DNA of 54,691 bases from Acidobacteriota bacterium (GTDB lineage Bacteria > Acidobacteriota > Vicinamibacteria > Vicinamibacterales > CAVVIG01), in contig JACPZW010000087.1 in NCBI GenBank assembly GCA_016195265.1, positions 1-54,691 of the forward strand. Reading direction: 5' to 3'. Under the pieces are notes generated by a model. That model saw only the letters and a list, made by a program, of their open reading frames with translations. It searched no databases and had not been told where the DNA came from. Of this stretch, positions 1 to 8,230 are shown piece after piece; the stretch's first letter is position 1, and the number at the start of each line of letters is the position of its first letter. The position numbers and the translations under genes were made by a program.

Positions 1-457
1 CTGCTGGGCTCAGCTCGGCGCCGCTACGTCGCGATCCGCGCGTCATTCCGAGTCATCGTGCGGATGCGCGGCTGGTTTCCGTCCGCGACCCCGATCTGTC
101 TCGACTCGTCAGCGGCGGCGACTTGTACCACGGGCTGCTAACCCTTCGCTCCAGCCGATTGCGATCGACCTCGACGCGCGCACCTAGCGCAAATCCTCGA
201 TACTCTTGAATGGACCGTTCTTCTGGCGCGATCTGCGATCTGGGCTGATCCATTCGGTGGACGTCATCAGAACCACGGCGCACCGAACCGCGTGAGAGAC
301 GAGATACTGGCGGTCGGGACGGCCCTTGTCCTTCTTCTCGTGTGGGCGCACACGCACCGAGGGAGCCGTTCTTTCCACTGTAGCGGTCTTTGTCTGTGGA
401 CACCTGCTCGTTCTTTTGCGAATGCGACGGCACGGACGTGGCGTGCGGCGCCCAACA
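1..457. other. No convincing gene at left edge
   Basis: Open frames exist on both strands here, but they are arginine/serine-rich, mutually overlapping and show no recognisable domain, signal peptide or ribosome binding site. I regard the stretch as intergenic or as unrecognisable gene remains; the window edge prevents a better decision. Confidence 0.5.
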
Positions 458-625
458 TTCGATCTCCGATCGCACCGACCGAGTCTCACAGCCAGAGCAT
501 TCGATCTCCAATCGCTCAGACCGAGCCTGAGAGCCGGAAGATTCGATTTCTTATCGCTCAGACCGAGCTTGAGGGCCGGAAGATTCGATCTCTTATCGCT
601 CAGAAGCACGCTGAACGTCAGAACA
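458..625. repeat. 42-bp tandem repeat, four copies
   Basis: Four consecutive copies start at 458, 500, 542 and 584, each beginning TTCGATYTCY/TTCGATTTCT. Copies 2 and 3 are nearly identical; copies 1 and 4 are diverged. The unit is 14 codons or six heptamers, and contains the heptamer CGCTCAG related to the CCCTCAG array just downstream. Frames through it give 14-residue periodic peptides on both strands, but no start signal or domain supports translation. Confidence 0.85.
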
Positions 626-671
626 CTGACGCTCAGACGCGGCAGATCGAGGTTGGACGCCGGATGATTGA

Positions 672-701
672 CCCTCAGCCCTCAGCGCTCAGCCCTCAGC
701 C
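672..701. repeat. CCCTCAG heptamer array
   Basis: Four adjacent 7-mers (CCCTCAG, CCCTCAG, CGCTCAG, CCCTCAG) lie at the 3' end of the HtrA gene. The last heptamer contains the complement of the HtrA TGA stop codon (696-698). The same 7-mer recurs inside the signal peptidase gene near 23634 and, degenerate, near 21020. Confidence 0.85.
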
Positions 702-2237
702 ATTCACAGGCTTCACCGTCACGAACACATCCTGCCCTTGCCGGTTGATCAGCATCAGCGTCGGCCGGTCGTTCGACTTCTTGACCGCCGCGCGCAGATC
801 CTCGACCGACTTCACCGGCTGCCGGTTCACTTCCTGAATGATGTCGCCCGACTGGATGCCCGCGCTCGCCGCGCGGCCGTCGGGATCGACGTCCTGAACG
901 ACGAGACCGTGCGCGTCCCGTGGCGCCCGCATCCGCGCGGCCACGTCCGGCGTCAGCGGTGCCACGGAGACGCCGAGCGCGGTCTTGTCGTCGCTTCCGG
1001 CTCCGCTGTTCTCCGCCCGCGCGATGCGCTCGGGCATGCCCGCCTCGTCCAGGGTCGCCGTGACGTGCCGCTCGCTGCCGTCGCGCATGATGTGAAGATC
1101 GGCCTTCGATCCGGGTCCGGCCGCCGCCACGCGATTCCGAAGTGAGTTGGTATCGTGCACGGCCTGGCCGTTGAACGATTCGATGACGTCTCCGCGCTTC
1201 ACGCCCGCGTGATCCGCGGCGCTGCCGGGCGTCACGTTGCTGACGAGGGCGCCGGTCGTGCCTTTCAGTCCGAGGCTCTGCGCGATGTCCGACGTCACAC
1301 CCTGTACCGTCACGCCGAGCTGCGCCCGCGTCACCTTGCCCTTGGCGCGGAGCTGTTCCATGACGTTCTTCGCCATGTTGACCGGAATCGAGAAGCCGAT
1401 GCCGATATTGCCGTCGCCGCCGTTCGACAGAATCTGCGAGTTGATCCCGACGAGTTCGCCTTTCATGTTCACGAGCGCGCCGCCCGAGTTGCCGTGATTG
1501 ATCGGGGCGTCGGTCTGCAGGAAGTCCTCATAGCTGCCGTCGCCGGGCCCGGCGGTCGACCGCCCCTTGGCGCTGATGATGCCCATCGTCACGGTCTGGC
1601 CGATGTTGAGCGGGTTGCCGACGGCGAGCACGACGTCGCCGACTCTCACGGCGTCCGAATCGCCGAGCGCCAGCGCCTTGAAATCGTGACCGGGGATCTT
1701 CAGGAGCGCGAGATCGCTCGGCTTGTCCGATCCGATCAGCTTCGCCGTCAGCGTGCGGCCGTCGACGAGATCGACATTGATCGTCTCCGCGCCGTCGACG
1801 ACGTGATGGTTCGTCAGGACGTAGCCGTCAGTCGTGACGATGACCCCGGATCCCAGGGCGCGCTGCCTCGGGATCTGCCGCGGCCGCGATCCGTTGCCGC
1901 GGCCGTCGCCACGCCCGTTTCCGAAACGCCCGCCGAAGAACTGCTCGAAGAAGTCGTTGTCGGGCCCCTGGAACTGCGTCGGCGACATCCGCGCCTTGCC
2001 GTCCGTCCGGATGGTGACGACCGCGGGCGACGCGACGTCGACGATGTCGGCGTACGAATCGCGGCCGCCGGCGATCGCGTGCGCGATTGGCGTCGAGACT
2101 GTCGCCAGGCGCGTCGACTGCGCGTGCGCCCCGCCGCCGTACCACGCCGCCCCCGCGATCAAAACCGCCGCAGCTGCGGCGGCCATGGCGGCCCGGGCGC
2201 GCTGTCCGAGAGTGAAACGTCCGAACATGCCATTCAT
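696..2237 (-). CDS. degP: HtrA/DegP-family periplasmic serine protease
   Basis: 513 aa, an envelope quality-control protease with chaperone activity in this family. An N-terminal hydrophobic segment (about residues 16-32, ending near AHAQ) is a signal peptide or anchor. The trypsin-like domain carries H145 in TNHHVV, D175 in SDLALL and S251 in GNSGGA, a complete catalytic triad. Two PDZ domains follow (about 300-390 and 420-505). A glycine/arginine-rich loop precedes the protease domain, as in MucD/DegP proteins. The gene is separated from the next minus-strand gene by REP-like hairpins and a heptamer array; its stop codon lies inside a CCCTCAG array. The exact paralogue (DegP, DegQ or MucD) cannot be fixed. 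Confidence 0.93.
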   Translation of the reverse strand: MNGMFGRFTLGQRARAAMAAAAAAVLIAGAAWYGGGAHAQSTRLATVSTPIAHAIAGGRDSYADIVDVASPAVVTIRTDGKARMSPTQFQGPDNDFFEQFFGGRFGNGRGDGRGNGSRPRQIPRQRALGSGVIVTTDGYVLTNHHVVDGAETINVDLVDGRTLTAKLIGSDKPSDLALLKIPGHDFKALALGDSDAVRVGDVVLAVGNPLNIGQTVTMGIISAKGRSTAGPGDGSYEDFLQTDAPINHGNSGGALVNMKGELVGINSQILSNGGDGNIGIGFSIPVNMAKNVMEQLRAKGKVTRAQLGVTVQGVTSDIAQSLGLKGTTGALVSNVTPGSAADHAGVKRGDVIESFNGQAVHDTNSLRNRVAAAGPGSKADLHIMRDGSERHVTATLDEAGMPERIARAENSGAGSDDKTALGVSVAPLTPDVAARMRAPRDAHGLVVQDVDPDGRAASAGIQSGDIIQEVNRQPVKSVEDLRAAVKKSNDRPTLMLINRQGQDVFVTVKPVNG

Positions 2238-2257
2238 TGCGTGTCCTCCTGAAATCT

Positions 2258-2354
2258 GCCGGGTCCAAAAGGACCCGGCCTACTGATTCATAAGACCCGG
2301 CCTACTGATTCATAAGACCGGGTCCAAAAGACCCGGCCTACTGATTCATAAGAC
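2258..2354. repeat. REP-like hairpin cluster, three partial copies
   Basis: Three tandem pieces end in CCCGGCCTACTGATTCATAA. The first and third include the hairpin GGGTCC-AAAA-GGACCC or a shortened form; the middle copy has lost its left arm. It is a degenerate version of the GTAG/CTAC element family found elsewhere in the window and sits upstream of the HtrA gene. Confidence 0.8.
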
Positions 2355-2401
2355 GGGACACTGCCTTTCAGGGCCGTTGCCGGAACATTACAACGGTGAA
2401 A

Positions 2402-2455
2402 GGTGGTGGCTGGTGGCTGGTGACAGGTGGCTGGTGACGGTGGCTAGTGGCTGGG
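2402..2455. repeat. CTGGTGG/CTGGTGA heptamer array
   Basis: Imperfect 7-bp tandem repeats of CTGGTGR. The array overlaps the end of the histidine kinase gene: its final residues (SPSH) and TAG stop are read from the complement of the repeat. Confidence 0.8.
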
Positions 2456-3784
2456 ACTGACAGGAAGAGAGACTGCAAACACCGAGCCGCGGCCGATCTC
2501 GCTCGTCGCTTCGATCTTGCCGCCGTGCGCTTCGACGACGGCCTTCACCAGACTCATGCCCAGGCCAAGCCCGCGCTCGGTGCGGCTGGCGTCGCCGCGA
2601 AACAGGCGATCGAATACGCGCGGCAGCTCGTCGGCGGGAATGCCCTGTCCGGTGTCGCGCACCTGCAGGACGGCCGCGTCGCCGTCACGGCCGACCTCGA
2701 TGCGGACTTCTCCACCGGCCGGCGTGTATTTGATCGCGTTGTCGAGCAGATTCGCGGCAACCTGCTCGAGCCGGATGCGATCGCCGGTAACCACGTCCAC
2801 AGTCCGGCCCGCGCCGGGCACTGACGCAGTAAGCTTCACGCCCTTCGCCTCGGCGACATCGCGATACAGATCGACCGCGCGCGCGACGACCTCTGCCAGC
2901 GGCACGGGCTCGCGCGTCAGCTTCATCGCGCCGCTCTCGGCTTCGGAAATGTCCATCAGCGTGTTCAACATCACGAGCACGCGATCGGTTTCCTCCACGC
3001 AATCCGCCAGCGCCTCCCGGTAATGAACGTCCCGCTCACGATCGTCTTCGCTCGCGGCCGCGGCCAGCGCCAACTCCGCCGTCCCGCGCAGGCGCGTCAA
3101 CGGCGTCCGCAAATCGTGCGAGACGTTGTCCAGCGCGCCCCGCATGCCGTCCACGAGCCCCTCGATCTTGTCCAGCATCGTATTGAAGAGCACGGTGAGT
3201 TCGTCGATCGCGTCATCGTTACCCGGGGTGCCCGCGACCGGAACGCGCGCGTCGGTGCGGCCGGTCCGGATGATCCGCCGCACCGCCCGCGTGAGCCGGC
3301 GGATCGGCACCACCGCCGACTGCGTCACCAGCCAGCCGCCGGTCAGCGCGATGACGACGATGGACAGCGCGACGATGCCGAGGACGGCGCGGAAACGCGC
3401 GAGCAGCGCTTCACGCGCCTCGGTGCTCTTCCCTACCTGTACTAATGTCCCGTCGGCGAGCTGGACCGACGCGGTTTCCAGCGTCTCTGGATCCCAACCT
3501 TCCGCGTTGCTCAGCACCACGGCCTCGACGCCGCGGTTCACGACACGGACGAACAGCCGCTCCGGCGCAGCTTCCTGTTCCGCGCGCACGGTCGCGGCCA
3601 GCACGCGGATCCCTCCGCGGGCGTAGGCGGCCCCGTAGTCCGCGAGCTTGCCGCGGATGAGTTGCTGATCGCGTTGGGCGAGCGATGATGCGGTGAGGTA
3701 ATACGTCAGGAAGACGATCGCGAGCGCGCCGACGACGAACAACGTCGCGTACCAGAGCGCGATGCGCAGGCCGAACTTAGGCAC
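2444..3784 (-). CDS. Sensor histidine kinase, OmpR-partner type
   Basis: 446 aa from a GTG start that overlaps the stop of the response regulator gene by 8 bases (GTGCCTAA), so the two are translationally coupled. Order: TM1 about 7-32, periplasmic sensor about 33-134, TM2 about 135-157, HAMP about 158-210, HisKA with phospho-acceptor H223 in VSHDLRTP, then a HATPase with N-box NLLDNAIKY (345-353), G1 box DTGQGIP and G2 box GLGLGM. The layout matches CusS/QseC-like envelope sensors; the stimulus is not evident. A longer in-frame start would lie inside the regulator gene and is unlikely. Confidence 0.92.
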   Translation of the reverse strand: MPKFGLRIALWYATLFVVGALAIVFLTYYLTASSLAQRDQQLIRGKLADYGAAYARGGIRVLAATVRAEQEAAPERLFVRVVNRGVEAVVLSNAEGWDPETLETASVQLADGTLVQVGKSTEAREALLARFRAVLGIVALSIVVIALTGGWLVTQSAVVPIRRLTRAVRRIIRTGRTDARVPVAGTPGNDDAIDELTVLFNTMLDKIEGLVDGMRGALDNVSHDLRTPLTRLRGTAELALAAAASEDDRERDVHYREALADCVEETDRVLVMLNTLMDISEAESGAMKLTREPVPLAEVVARAVDLYRDVAEAKGVKLTASVPGAGRTVDVVTGDRIRLEQVAANLLDNAIKYTPAGGEVRIEVGRDGDAAVLQVRDTGQGIPADELPRVFDRLFRGDASRTERGLGLGMSLVKAVVEAHGGKIEATSEIGRGSVFAVSLPVSPSH

Positions 3785-4448
3785 GGAGGACGTACCCCAC
3801 GCCGCGCACGGTGTGCAGCAGTTTCTTCTCGAACGGACGATCGATCTTGTCACGCAGGCGGCTCACGAGGACGTCCACGATGTTGGTCTGCGGATCGAAG
3901 TTGTACTCCCAGACGTGTGACAGGATCATCGTTTTCGACACGACGCGGCCGGCGTTGCGCATCAGGTACTCGAGCAGCGTGAACTCGCGCGGGCGCAGGT
4001 CGATCGCCTGCCCTCCCCGCGTGACGCGGCGGGACAGCAGGTCCAGCCCGAGCTCGTCGACGGTCAGCGTCGTCGGTTCCGGCGCGCGCGTCGCGCGCCG
4101 CACGAGCGCCTGCACCCGAGCGAGCAACTCCGCGAACGCGAACGGCTTGGTGAGGTAGTCGTCGCCGCCCGCCTGCAGCCCGCGCACCCGATCGTCGACG
4201 GACCGCCGCGCGCTGAGAATCAACACGGGCGTCGCGACCCCGCGCCGCCGCAGTTCTTCGATGAGCGACAGGCCGTCGCGCTTCGGCAGCATGACGTCCA
4301 CGATCGCGACGTCGTAGGTCTGCCCCATCGCCGCTGTCAGGCCGGCGTCGCCGTCGGCGGCGTGATCGACGGCAAACCCCGCCTCGCGCAAGCCGCGCGC
4401 GACGAACCCGGCGATTGTGGCGTCGTCTTCGACCAAGAGAGCACGCAC
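3777..4448 (-). CDS. OmpR/PhoB-family response regulator
   Basis: 223 aa DNA-binding partner of the kinase that follows it. The receiver domain has the acidic pair ED (7-8), phospho-acceptor D51, S79 and K101 in LTKPF; the C-terminal winged helix (about 125-222) ends with the typical TVRGVGYVLRA. It is the first gene of a two-gene operon. It may control envelope genes such as the neighbouring HtrA protease, but that is inference from position only. Confidence 0.94.
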   Translation of the reverse strand: MRALLVEDDATIAGFVARGLREAGFAVDHAADGDAGLTAAMGQTYDVAIVDVMLPKRDGLSLIEELRRRGVATPVLILSARRSVDDRVRGLQAGGDDYLTKPFAFAELLARVQALVRRATRAPEPTTLTVDELGLDLLSRRVTRGGQAIDLRPREFTLLEYLMRNAGRVVSKTMILSHVWEYNFDPQTNIVDVLVSRLRDKIDRPFEKKLLHTVRGVGYVLRA

Positions 4449-4466
4449 AAGAACATCATACTGAGG

Positions 4467-4536
4467 AGGCTGGTGGCTGGGGGCTGGGGACTGGTGACTA
4501 GTGGCTGGTGGCTGGTGGCTGGTGACTGGTGACTAC
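4467..4536. repeat. CTGGTGR heptamer array
   Basis: About nine imperfect 7-mers (CTGGTGG, CTGGGGG, CTGGTGA, CTAGTGG) lie directly upstream of the response regulator start, occupying the place where a promoter would be expected. Confidence 0.8.
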
Positions 4537-4578
4537 CGACTCTGCGCGCTAGAGCGGTTTGCAGATCGCTGTAGATAC

Positions 4579-4647
4579 GTAGGGCGGGTCCTTTTTGGAC
4601 CCGCCAGGCGGCGACGGCGAGCCGGGTCCGAAAGGACCCGGCCTACG
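4579..4647. repeat. REP/BIME-like double hairpin
   Basis: The element runs from GTAGGGCGGGTCC through a T-rich loop to GGACCCGCC, then a linker, then GCCGGGTCC-loop-GGACCCGGCCTAC. Each half is a hairpin, and the outer GTAG/CTAC ends are inverted. It lies after the oxidoreductase gene and could also act as its terminator. Confidence 0.85.
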
Positions 4648-4674
4648 TACCGCTACGTCGCTGTGAAATCCGCG

Positions 4675-5757
4675 CTAGCGCGCAGCCGTTCCCGCGGGTG
4701 CCGCGCGCAGGTACTGCGCGGGCCAGGGGACTGGATGCCCGAGCTCGCGGGCGGCGCGCAGCGGGAAATACGGATCGCGCAGGAGCTCGCGCGCAATCAA
4801 CACGCAGTCGGCCTGGCCGCCGCGAACAATCGCGTCCGCCTGCGCGGCGCCGGTGATGAGCCCGACGGCGCCGGTCGCGATGCCCGCTTCGCGCCGGATC
4901 CGCTCCGCGAATGGAACCTGATATCCGGGCCCGACGGCCACCTTCGCATCGTGCACGGTCCCGCCCGACGAGCAGTCGAGCAGATCGACGCCGCGCGCCT
5001 TCAGCCGTCGCGCGAGCTCGACGGACTGATCCAGATCCCAGCCGCCCTCCTTCCAGTCCGTCGTCGAGATGCGAACGAACACCGGAAGCCGATCCGGCCA
5101 CACGCCGCGCACCGCGTCCACGATCTCGAGGCAGAGCCGGATCCGGTTGTCGAACGATCCGCCGTACGCGTCGGTGCGCGTGTTGACGAGGGGCGACAGG
5201 AACTCGCCGATGAGATAACCGTGCGCGCCGTGTACTTCGACGACGTCGAAGCCCGCGTCCAGTGCGCGGCGCGCGGCGTCGCGGAATCGATCGACGATCG
5301 CGGCGACCTCAGGCGTGGTGAGCGCGCGCGGGACGGGATAGGTCTCCGAGAACGCGAGGTTCGCCGGGCCCACCGGCTGCCATCCGCCGTCGGCCTGCGC
5401 CACGGCGCGGCCGCCCTCCCACGGACGTGCCGTGCTGCCCTTGCGTCCGGCGTGCGCGATCTGAATGCCCGCCAGCGTCCGCTGCGTGTGAATGAACCGC
5501 ACGATGTGCGCCAGGCCTGCGGCGTGCCCATCGGCCCAGATGCCGAGATCCTGCGGGCTGATGCGGCCTTCGGGCGACACCGCTGCCGCTTCGGTGAACA
5601 CGAGCGCCGCCCCGCCGACGGCGCGGCTGCCGAGGTTGACGAAGTGCCAGTCGTTCGAGAATCCGTCGATGGCCGAATACTGGCACATCGGGGAAACGAT
5701 GAGGCGATTGGAAAGCGTCAGGGAACGAATGGCAAGCGGGTCGAAGAGATGAGGCAT
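4675..5757 (-). CDS. namA: Old Yellow Enzyme family NAD(P)H:flavin oxidoreductase (YqjM-like)
   Basis: 360 aa FMN-dependent TIM-barrel ene-reductase that reduces activated C=C bonds with NAD(P)H. The thermophilic-like YqjM subclass is indicated by C25 in SPMCQYS, by H176 and H179 in VEVHGAHGYLI (substrate-anion site), and by the downstream NTRTDAYGGSFDNR signature. Length and start MPHLF agree with the family. It is single, flanked by a REP-like element and an octamer array, so no operon context narrows the physiological substrate. Confidence 0.92.
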   Translation of the reverse strand: MPHLFDPLAIRSLTLSNRLIVSPMCQYSAIDGFSNDWHFVNLGSRAVGGAALVFTEAAAVSPEGRISPQDLGIWADGHAAGLAHIVRFIHTQRTLAGIQIAHAGRKGSTARPWEGGRAVAQADGGWQPVGPANLAFSETYPVPRALTTPEVAAIVDRFRDAARRALDAGFDVVEVHGAHGYLIGEFLSPLVNTRTDAYGGSFDNRIRLCLEIVDAVRGVWPDRLPVFVRISTTDWKEGGWDLDQSVELARRLKARGVDLLDCSSGGTVHDAKVAVGPGYQVPFAERIRREAGIATGAVGLITGAAQADAIVRGGQADCVLIARELLRDPYFPLRAARELGHPVPWPAQYLRAAPAGTAAR

Positions 5758-5769
5758 GGTGGAGACAGA

Positions 5770-5833
5770 TGAATTTGAGGATGTGAGGATGTGAGGATGT
5801 GAGGATGTGAGGATGTGAGAATCTAAGAATCTG
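5770..5833. repeat. GATGTGAG octamer array
   Basis: About seven 8-bp units (GATGTGAG with GAATCTGA/AATCTAAG variants). With the inverse array at 6380-6442 it brackets the four-helix-bundle gene. Confidence 0.85.
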
Positions 5834-5844
5834 ACGACGGGTGC

Positions 5845-6240
5845 TTATCCGCGCGGCTTCTTCCTGTTCCTGTCATTGTAGCGGGCTGTCTTGAGCGACG
5901 CGACAAAGATCGCACGAAGTTGTCTTGCCTCGTCTTGCAGCCGGGCGAGCTCGTTCACGAGGTCCTGGCCCAAGGGCAATCGAGTTGCATCAAGGACGAA
6001 CAGCCAGTGCTCGGTTTCGTCCGCTTCTTCGACGACGGTTCCCAACTTCGCGATGAATTCTTTTCTGGACCGGCCGCGACGGGCTGCTTGATAATTCGCA
6101 GATTCGCTCGTAGCCGACTTCACCAGTTGCCGGAGGATGGGTTCGGTGAGCGACTCGCGTGGTATCGCGCGCGCGAACTTTACGACTCGAATGGAGAAGG
6201 ATCGAACGCGCGCAGCGAGTTCATCGGCGATCGAGGGCAT
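5845..6240 (-). CDS. Four-helix-bundle protein (23S rRNA-intervening type)
   Basis: 131 aa. It has the conserved features of the 'four helix bundle / S23' family: VVKFARAIPRES, QLVKSATSESANY-AARRGRSRKEFIAKL and EEADETEHWL. These proteins were first noticed encoded inside 23S rRNA intervening sequences but are also common as isolated genes; their function is not established. The gene is enclosed by oppositely oriented octamer arrays, which may mean it moved as a cassette. A second, diverged member lies at 24312-24686. Confidence 0.85.
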   Translation of the reverse strand: MPSIADELAARVRSFSIRVVKFARAIPRESLTEPILRQLVKSATSESANYQAARRGRSRKEFIAKLGTVVEEADETEHWLFVLDATRLPLGQDLVNELARLQDEARQLRAIFVASLKTARYNDRNRKKPRG

Positions 6241-6379
6241 GCGTCCAGCTCTGCACGAACCAGACCAGCCAGAAAGCCCAGAGAAACGGAGGCTACTTCG
6301 ACGGATATGTCAGAAACTGCCCCCCGATTCAGCGAACGACTTCGCAAATTCTGCAATACGGTGACTTGAGGCACTTCTT

Positions 6380-6442
6380 CAGATCCTCAAATCCTCACAT
6401 CCTCACATCCTCAGATTCTCACATCCTTACCTCCTCAAATTC
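6380..6442. repeat. Inverse GATGTGAG octamer array
   Basis: CCTCACAT units in reverse orientation to the array at 5770-5833, ending at the stop codon of the methyltransferase gene. Confidence 0.85.
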
Positions 6443-7307
6443 AGCCTGTCAGACAAAACCCTTTTCCGTGCAGCCAGCATGTGTCCACTTCGTCGTGCTG
6501 GTCGCGGCGAAGCCGCTTCACGCTCGCCCACTTCATCGGACCGTCCATCAGGGCCTTTCCGATCCGTGCGTTCAGGTCGGCGTCGCGGAGCCCGATCGCC
6601 GAGTAGATCGACACGACCGAGAGCACGCGGGCCGAGAGCGCACCTGCGTCGTCCTTCACGAGGACGAAGACCACGCCCTTGCCAAGCGTCGCCCCCATCG
6701 CGGCCATGTCGGAGGTCACGGCCACGACCATGCGTCCCGCTGGGGCCAATGCATCGAGCCACGTGTCGAGGGGATGCGTGACGCCGGCGTTGATCACAAT
6801 GGCATCGAAGGTTTCACCGATCGCCTCCGAGGCGTCGCCGCGCCGAACGTCGATCCACCGCCTCGACGCGAGGTGCTGCCGCGCTTCGGCCGCGAGCACG
6901 TCGTCGACTTCGTACGCCACCACGCGTCCTCCGGCCCCGACGCACTCGGCGATCACCGCCGTGTAGTAGCCGAGGCCGCACCCGACGTGGAGCACGCGGG
7001 CGCCGGGTGCCAACGCCAGCGCATCCAGCCACACGGCGATCGTCCCAGGCTGGCCGTTGAACAACTGCCGCGCGGGGTCGATGGCGACGCCGATGTTGTG
7101 ATAGACGCGCGCGGGGTCCGCGTCTGGCGTCGCCCGGGTTCGTGGGGGACCCATGAAGTCGACGTCCGCGACGACGGTCCACGGACCAGACCGCAGGAAC
7201 TGCTCGCGCGGCACGGCGGCGAACGCCTCGACCAGCGCGGACGACTGCAGTTTACAGACGGCTTCGAGCTCTTCGGCGAAGAAGCGCCGGCGCAGATTCA
7301 GATCCAT
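6441..7307 (-). CDS. PCMT-like SAM-dependent methyltransferase
   Basis: 288 aa. The N-terminal half carries PREQFL, and the SAM-binding motif I is VLHVGCGLGYYTAV, followed by the acidic loop of motif II; this is the protein-L-isoaspartate O-methyltransferase fold. The protein is longer than classical Pcm (about 210 aa) and has a C-terminal extension, so isoaspartyl repair is plausible but not certain; a small-molecule or peptide methyltransferase is the alternative. ATG at 7307 overlaps the upstream stop by one base (TGATG), implying coupled translation with the small DNA-binding candidate. Confidence 0.8.
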   Translation of the reverse strand: MDLNLRRRFFAEELEAVCKLQSSALVEAFAAVPREQFLRSGPWTVVADVDFMGPPRTRATPDADPARVYHNIGVAIDPARQLFNGQPGTIAVWLDALALAPGARVLHVGCGLGYYTAVIAECVGAGGRVVAYEVDDVLAAEARQHLASRRWIDVRRGDASEAIGETFDAIVINAGVTHPLDTWLDALAPAGRMVVAVTSDMAAMGATLGKGVVFVLVKDDAGALSARVLSVVSIYSAIGLRDADLNARIGKALMDGPMKWASVKRLRRDQHDEVDTCWLHGKGFCLTG

Positions 7308-7792
7308 CACTTCGGTTCCTTCTTCCGCTTAGGCGCAGGCGTGTACGACGACATTGCCGCGTTGATGAAATGCTTGAGGTCCGGCCTCTTCGTGGCGATC
7401 GTGATCAACACCGCGGACTGGTGATTCCAGACGTAAGCAGGCTTCCCGCTTCTTGACGAGAAGACGATCTCCCCAGCGTGATTGAGCCGCTTGAGCACCG
7501 TGTGGATGGCCGACAGATCGTTGGCGTACTTCGACATGTCGAAGCCGAACGCCGCGAGGCGATCGCGGATCTCGATGGGCGTCATGGGCAGTCCGCCATT
7601 GCGCAGGACGAGCCGGCAGCCGTCGGTGAGGCCGACTGACACGTTCGGCGTCAACCCGCACAGACGCGACAGCGAGTTGATGGACTCCGAGACCTCCGAG
7701 AGCCGCTTGTCGATCGCCCGGCGCTGTTCGCCGAGCGCCTCGAACTCCTTGATCGCGGACTCCAGAGCCTTCTTGTAGTGTTCGGTCGTCAT
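7307..7792 (-). CDS. Small protein, coiled coil plus winged-helix-like region
   Basis: 161 aa, not assigned to a named family. Residues about 5-45 form a charged amphipathic coiled coil (EFEALGEQRRAIDKRLSEVSES). Residues about 65-125 (GLPMTPIEIRDRLAAFGFD, SAIHTVLKRLNHAGEIV) resemble a HARE-HTH-type winged helix as found in DNA-associated proteins. The basic C-terminus is PAPKRKKEPK. A good Shine-Dalgarno (GGAGTGAGGA) precedes ATG. It is first in an operon with the PCMT-like gene, so it may regulate or recruit that enzyme. Confidence 0.75.
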   Translation of the reverse strand: MTTEHYKKALESAIKEFEALGEQRRAIDKRLSEVSESINSLSRLCGLTPNVSVGLTDGCRLVLRNGGLPMTPIEIRDRLAAFGFDMSKYANDLSAIHTVLKRLNHAGEIVFSSRSGKPAYVWNHQSAVLITIATKRPDLKHFINAAMSSYTPAPKRKKEPK

Positions 7793-8230
7793 TCCTCACT
7801 CCACCATCGCGTTCCGCACACCCGGCTCAACAGCCAGAGGGCATCGAGCAGCATCGGCCGCGCCGCACCGGATCGTCGCGATGGGTGTGGGGATCCGCGG
7901 CGCTTCACACGCCGCGGCGCACGGCGGCGGACAACGCGCGACGCACGGCGGGCGGCTGACATACCACTGATTTATACATGATGTGTAAATCAGAGGTCAA
8001 GCGCGTCGCAGGATTTCGCGCTGAATCGCGTAGGGCAGCTTCATGGACACCTGCCGATCGCGCTTCTCGCGCTGCTGACGCGAACGAGATGAACAGCGTG
8101 TACGTGAGGCACGCGATGACGTGGGCACGCATTTGCGCCTTAGACGCGCGAAAAGTGGAAGTCGTTGTGTAGTACGCTATTCCTTTGTCGTCCCATGGCT
8201 CCGGTCGAGCCTTGCCATCAAGAAGAGGAC
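7793..8230. other. Divergent intergenic region without a supported gene
   Basis: The region separates the minus-strand small protein from the plus-strand efflux operon. Short frames are present (for example 7978-8172 on the plus strand) but lack ribosome binding sites and recognisable domains. A minus-strand peptide MKLPYAIQREILRR (about 8055-8000) looks protein-like and could be the remnant of an older gene. The only clear signal is the palindrome at 7967-7993. Confidence 0.5.
7967..7993. promoter_or_regulatory. 27-bp AT-rich palindrome, operator-like
   Basis: CTGATTTATACAT is followed by its near-perfect inverse (ATGTGTAAATCAG), one mismatch per arm. It is AT-rich in a GC-rich setting and lies in the divergent spacer upstream of the tripartite efflux genes, a usual place for a TetR- or PadR-type repressor site. 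No regulator gene for it lies in the window. Confidence 0.6.

Noticed and set aside
7978..8172. 64-aa plus-strand frame in the efflux promoter region
   Set aside because: Begins inside the palindrome, no ribosome binding site, no recognisable domain.
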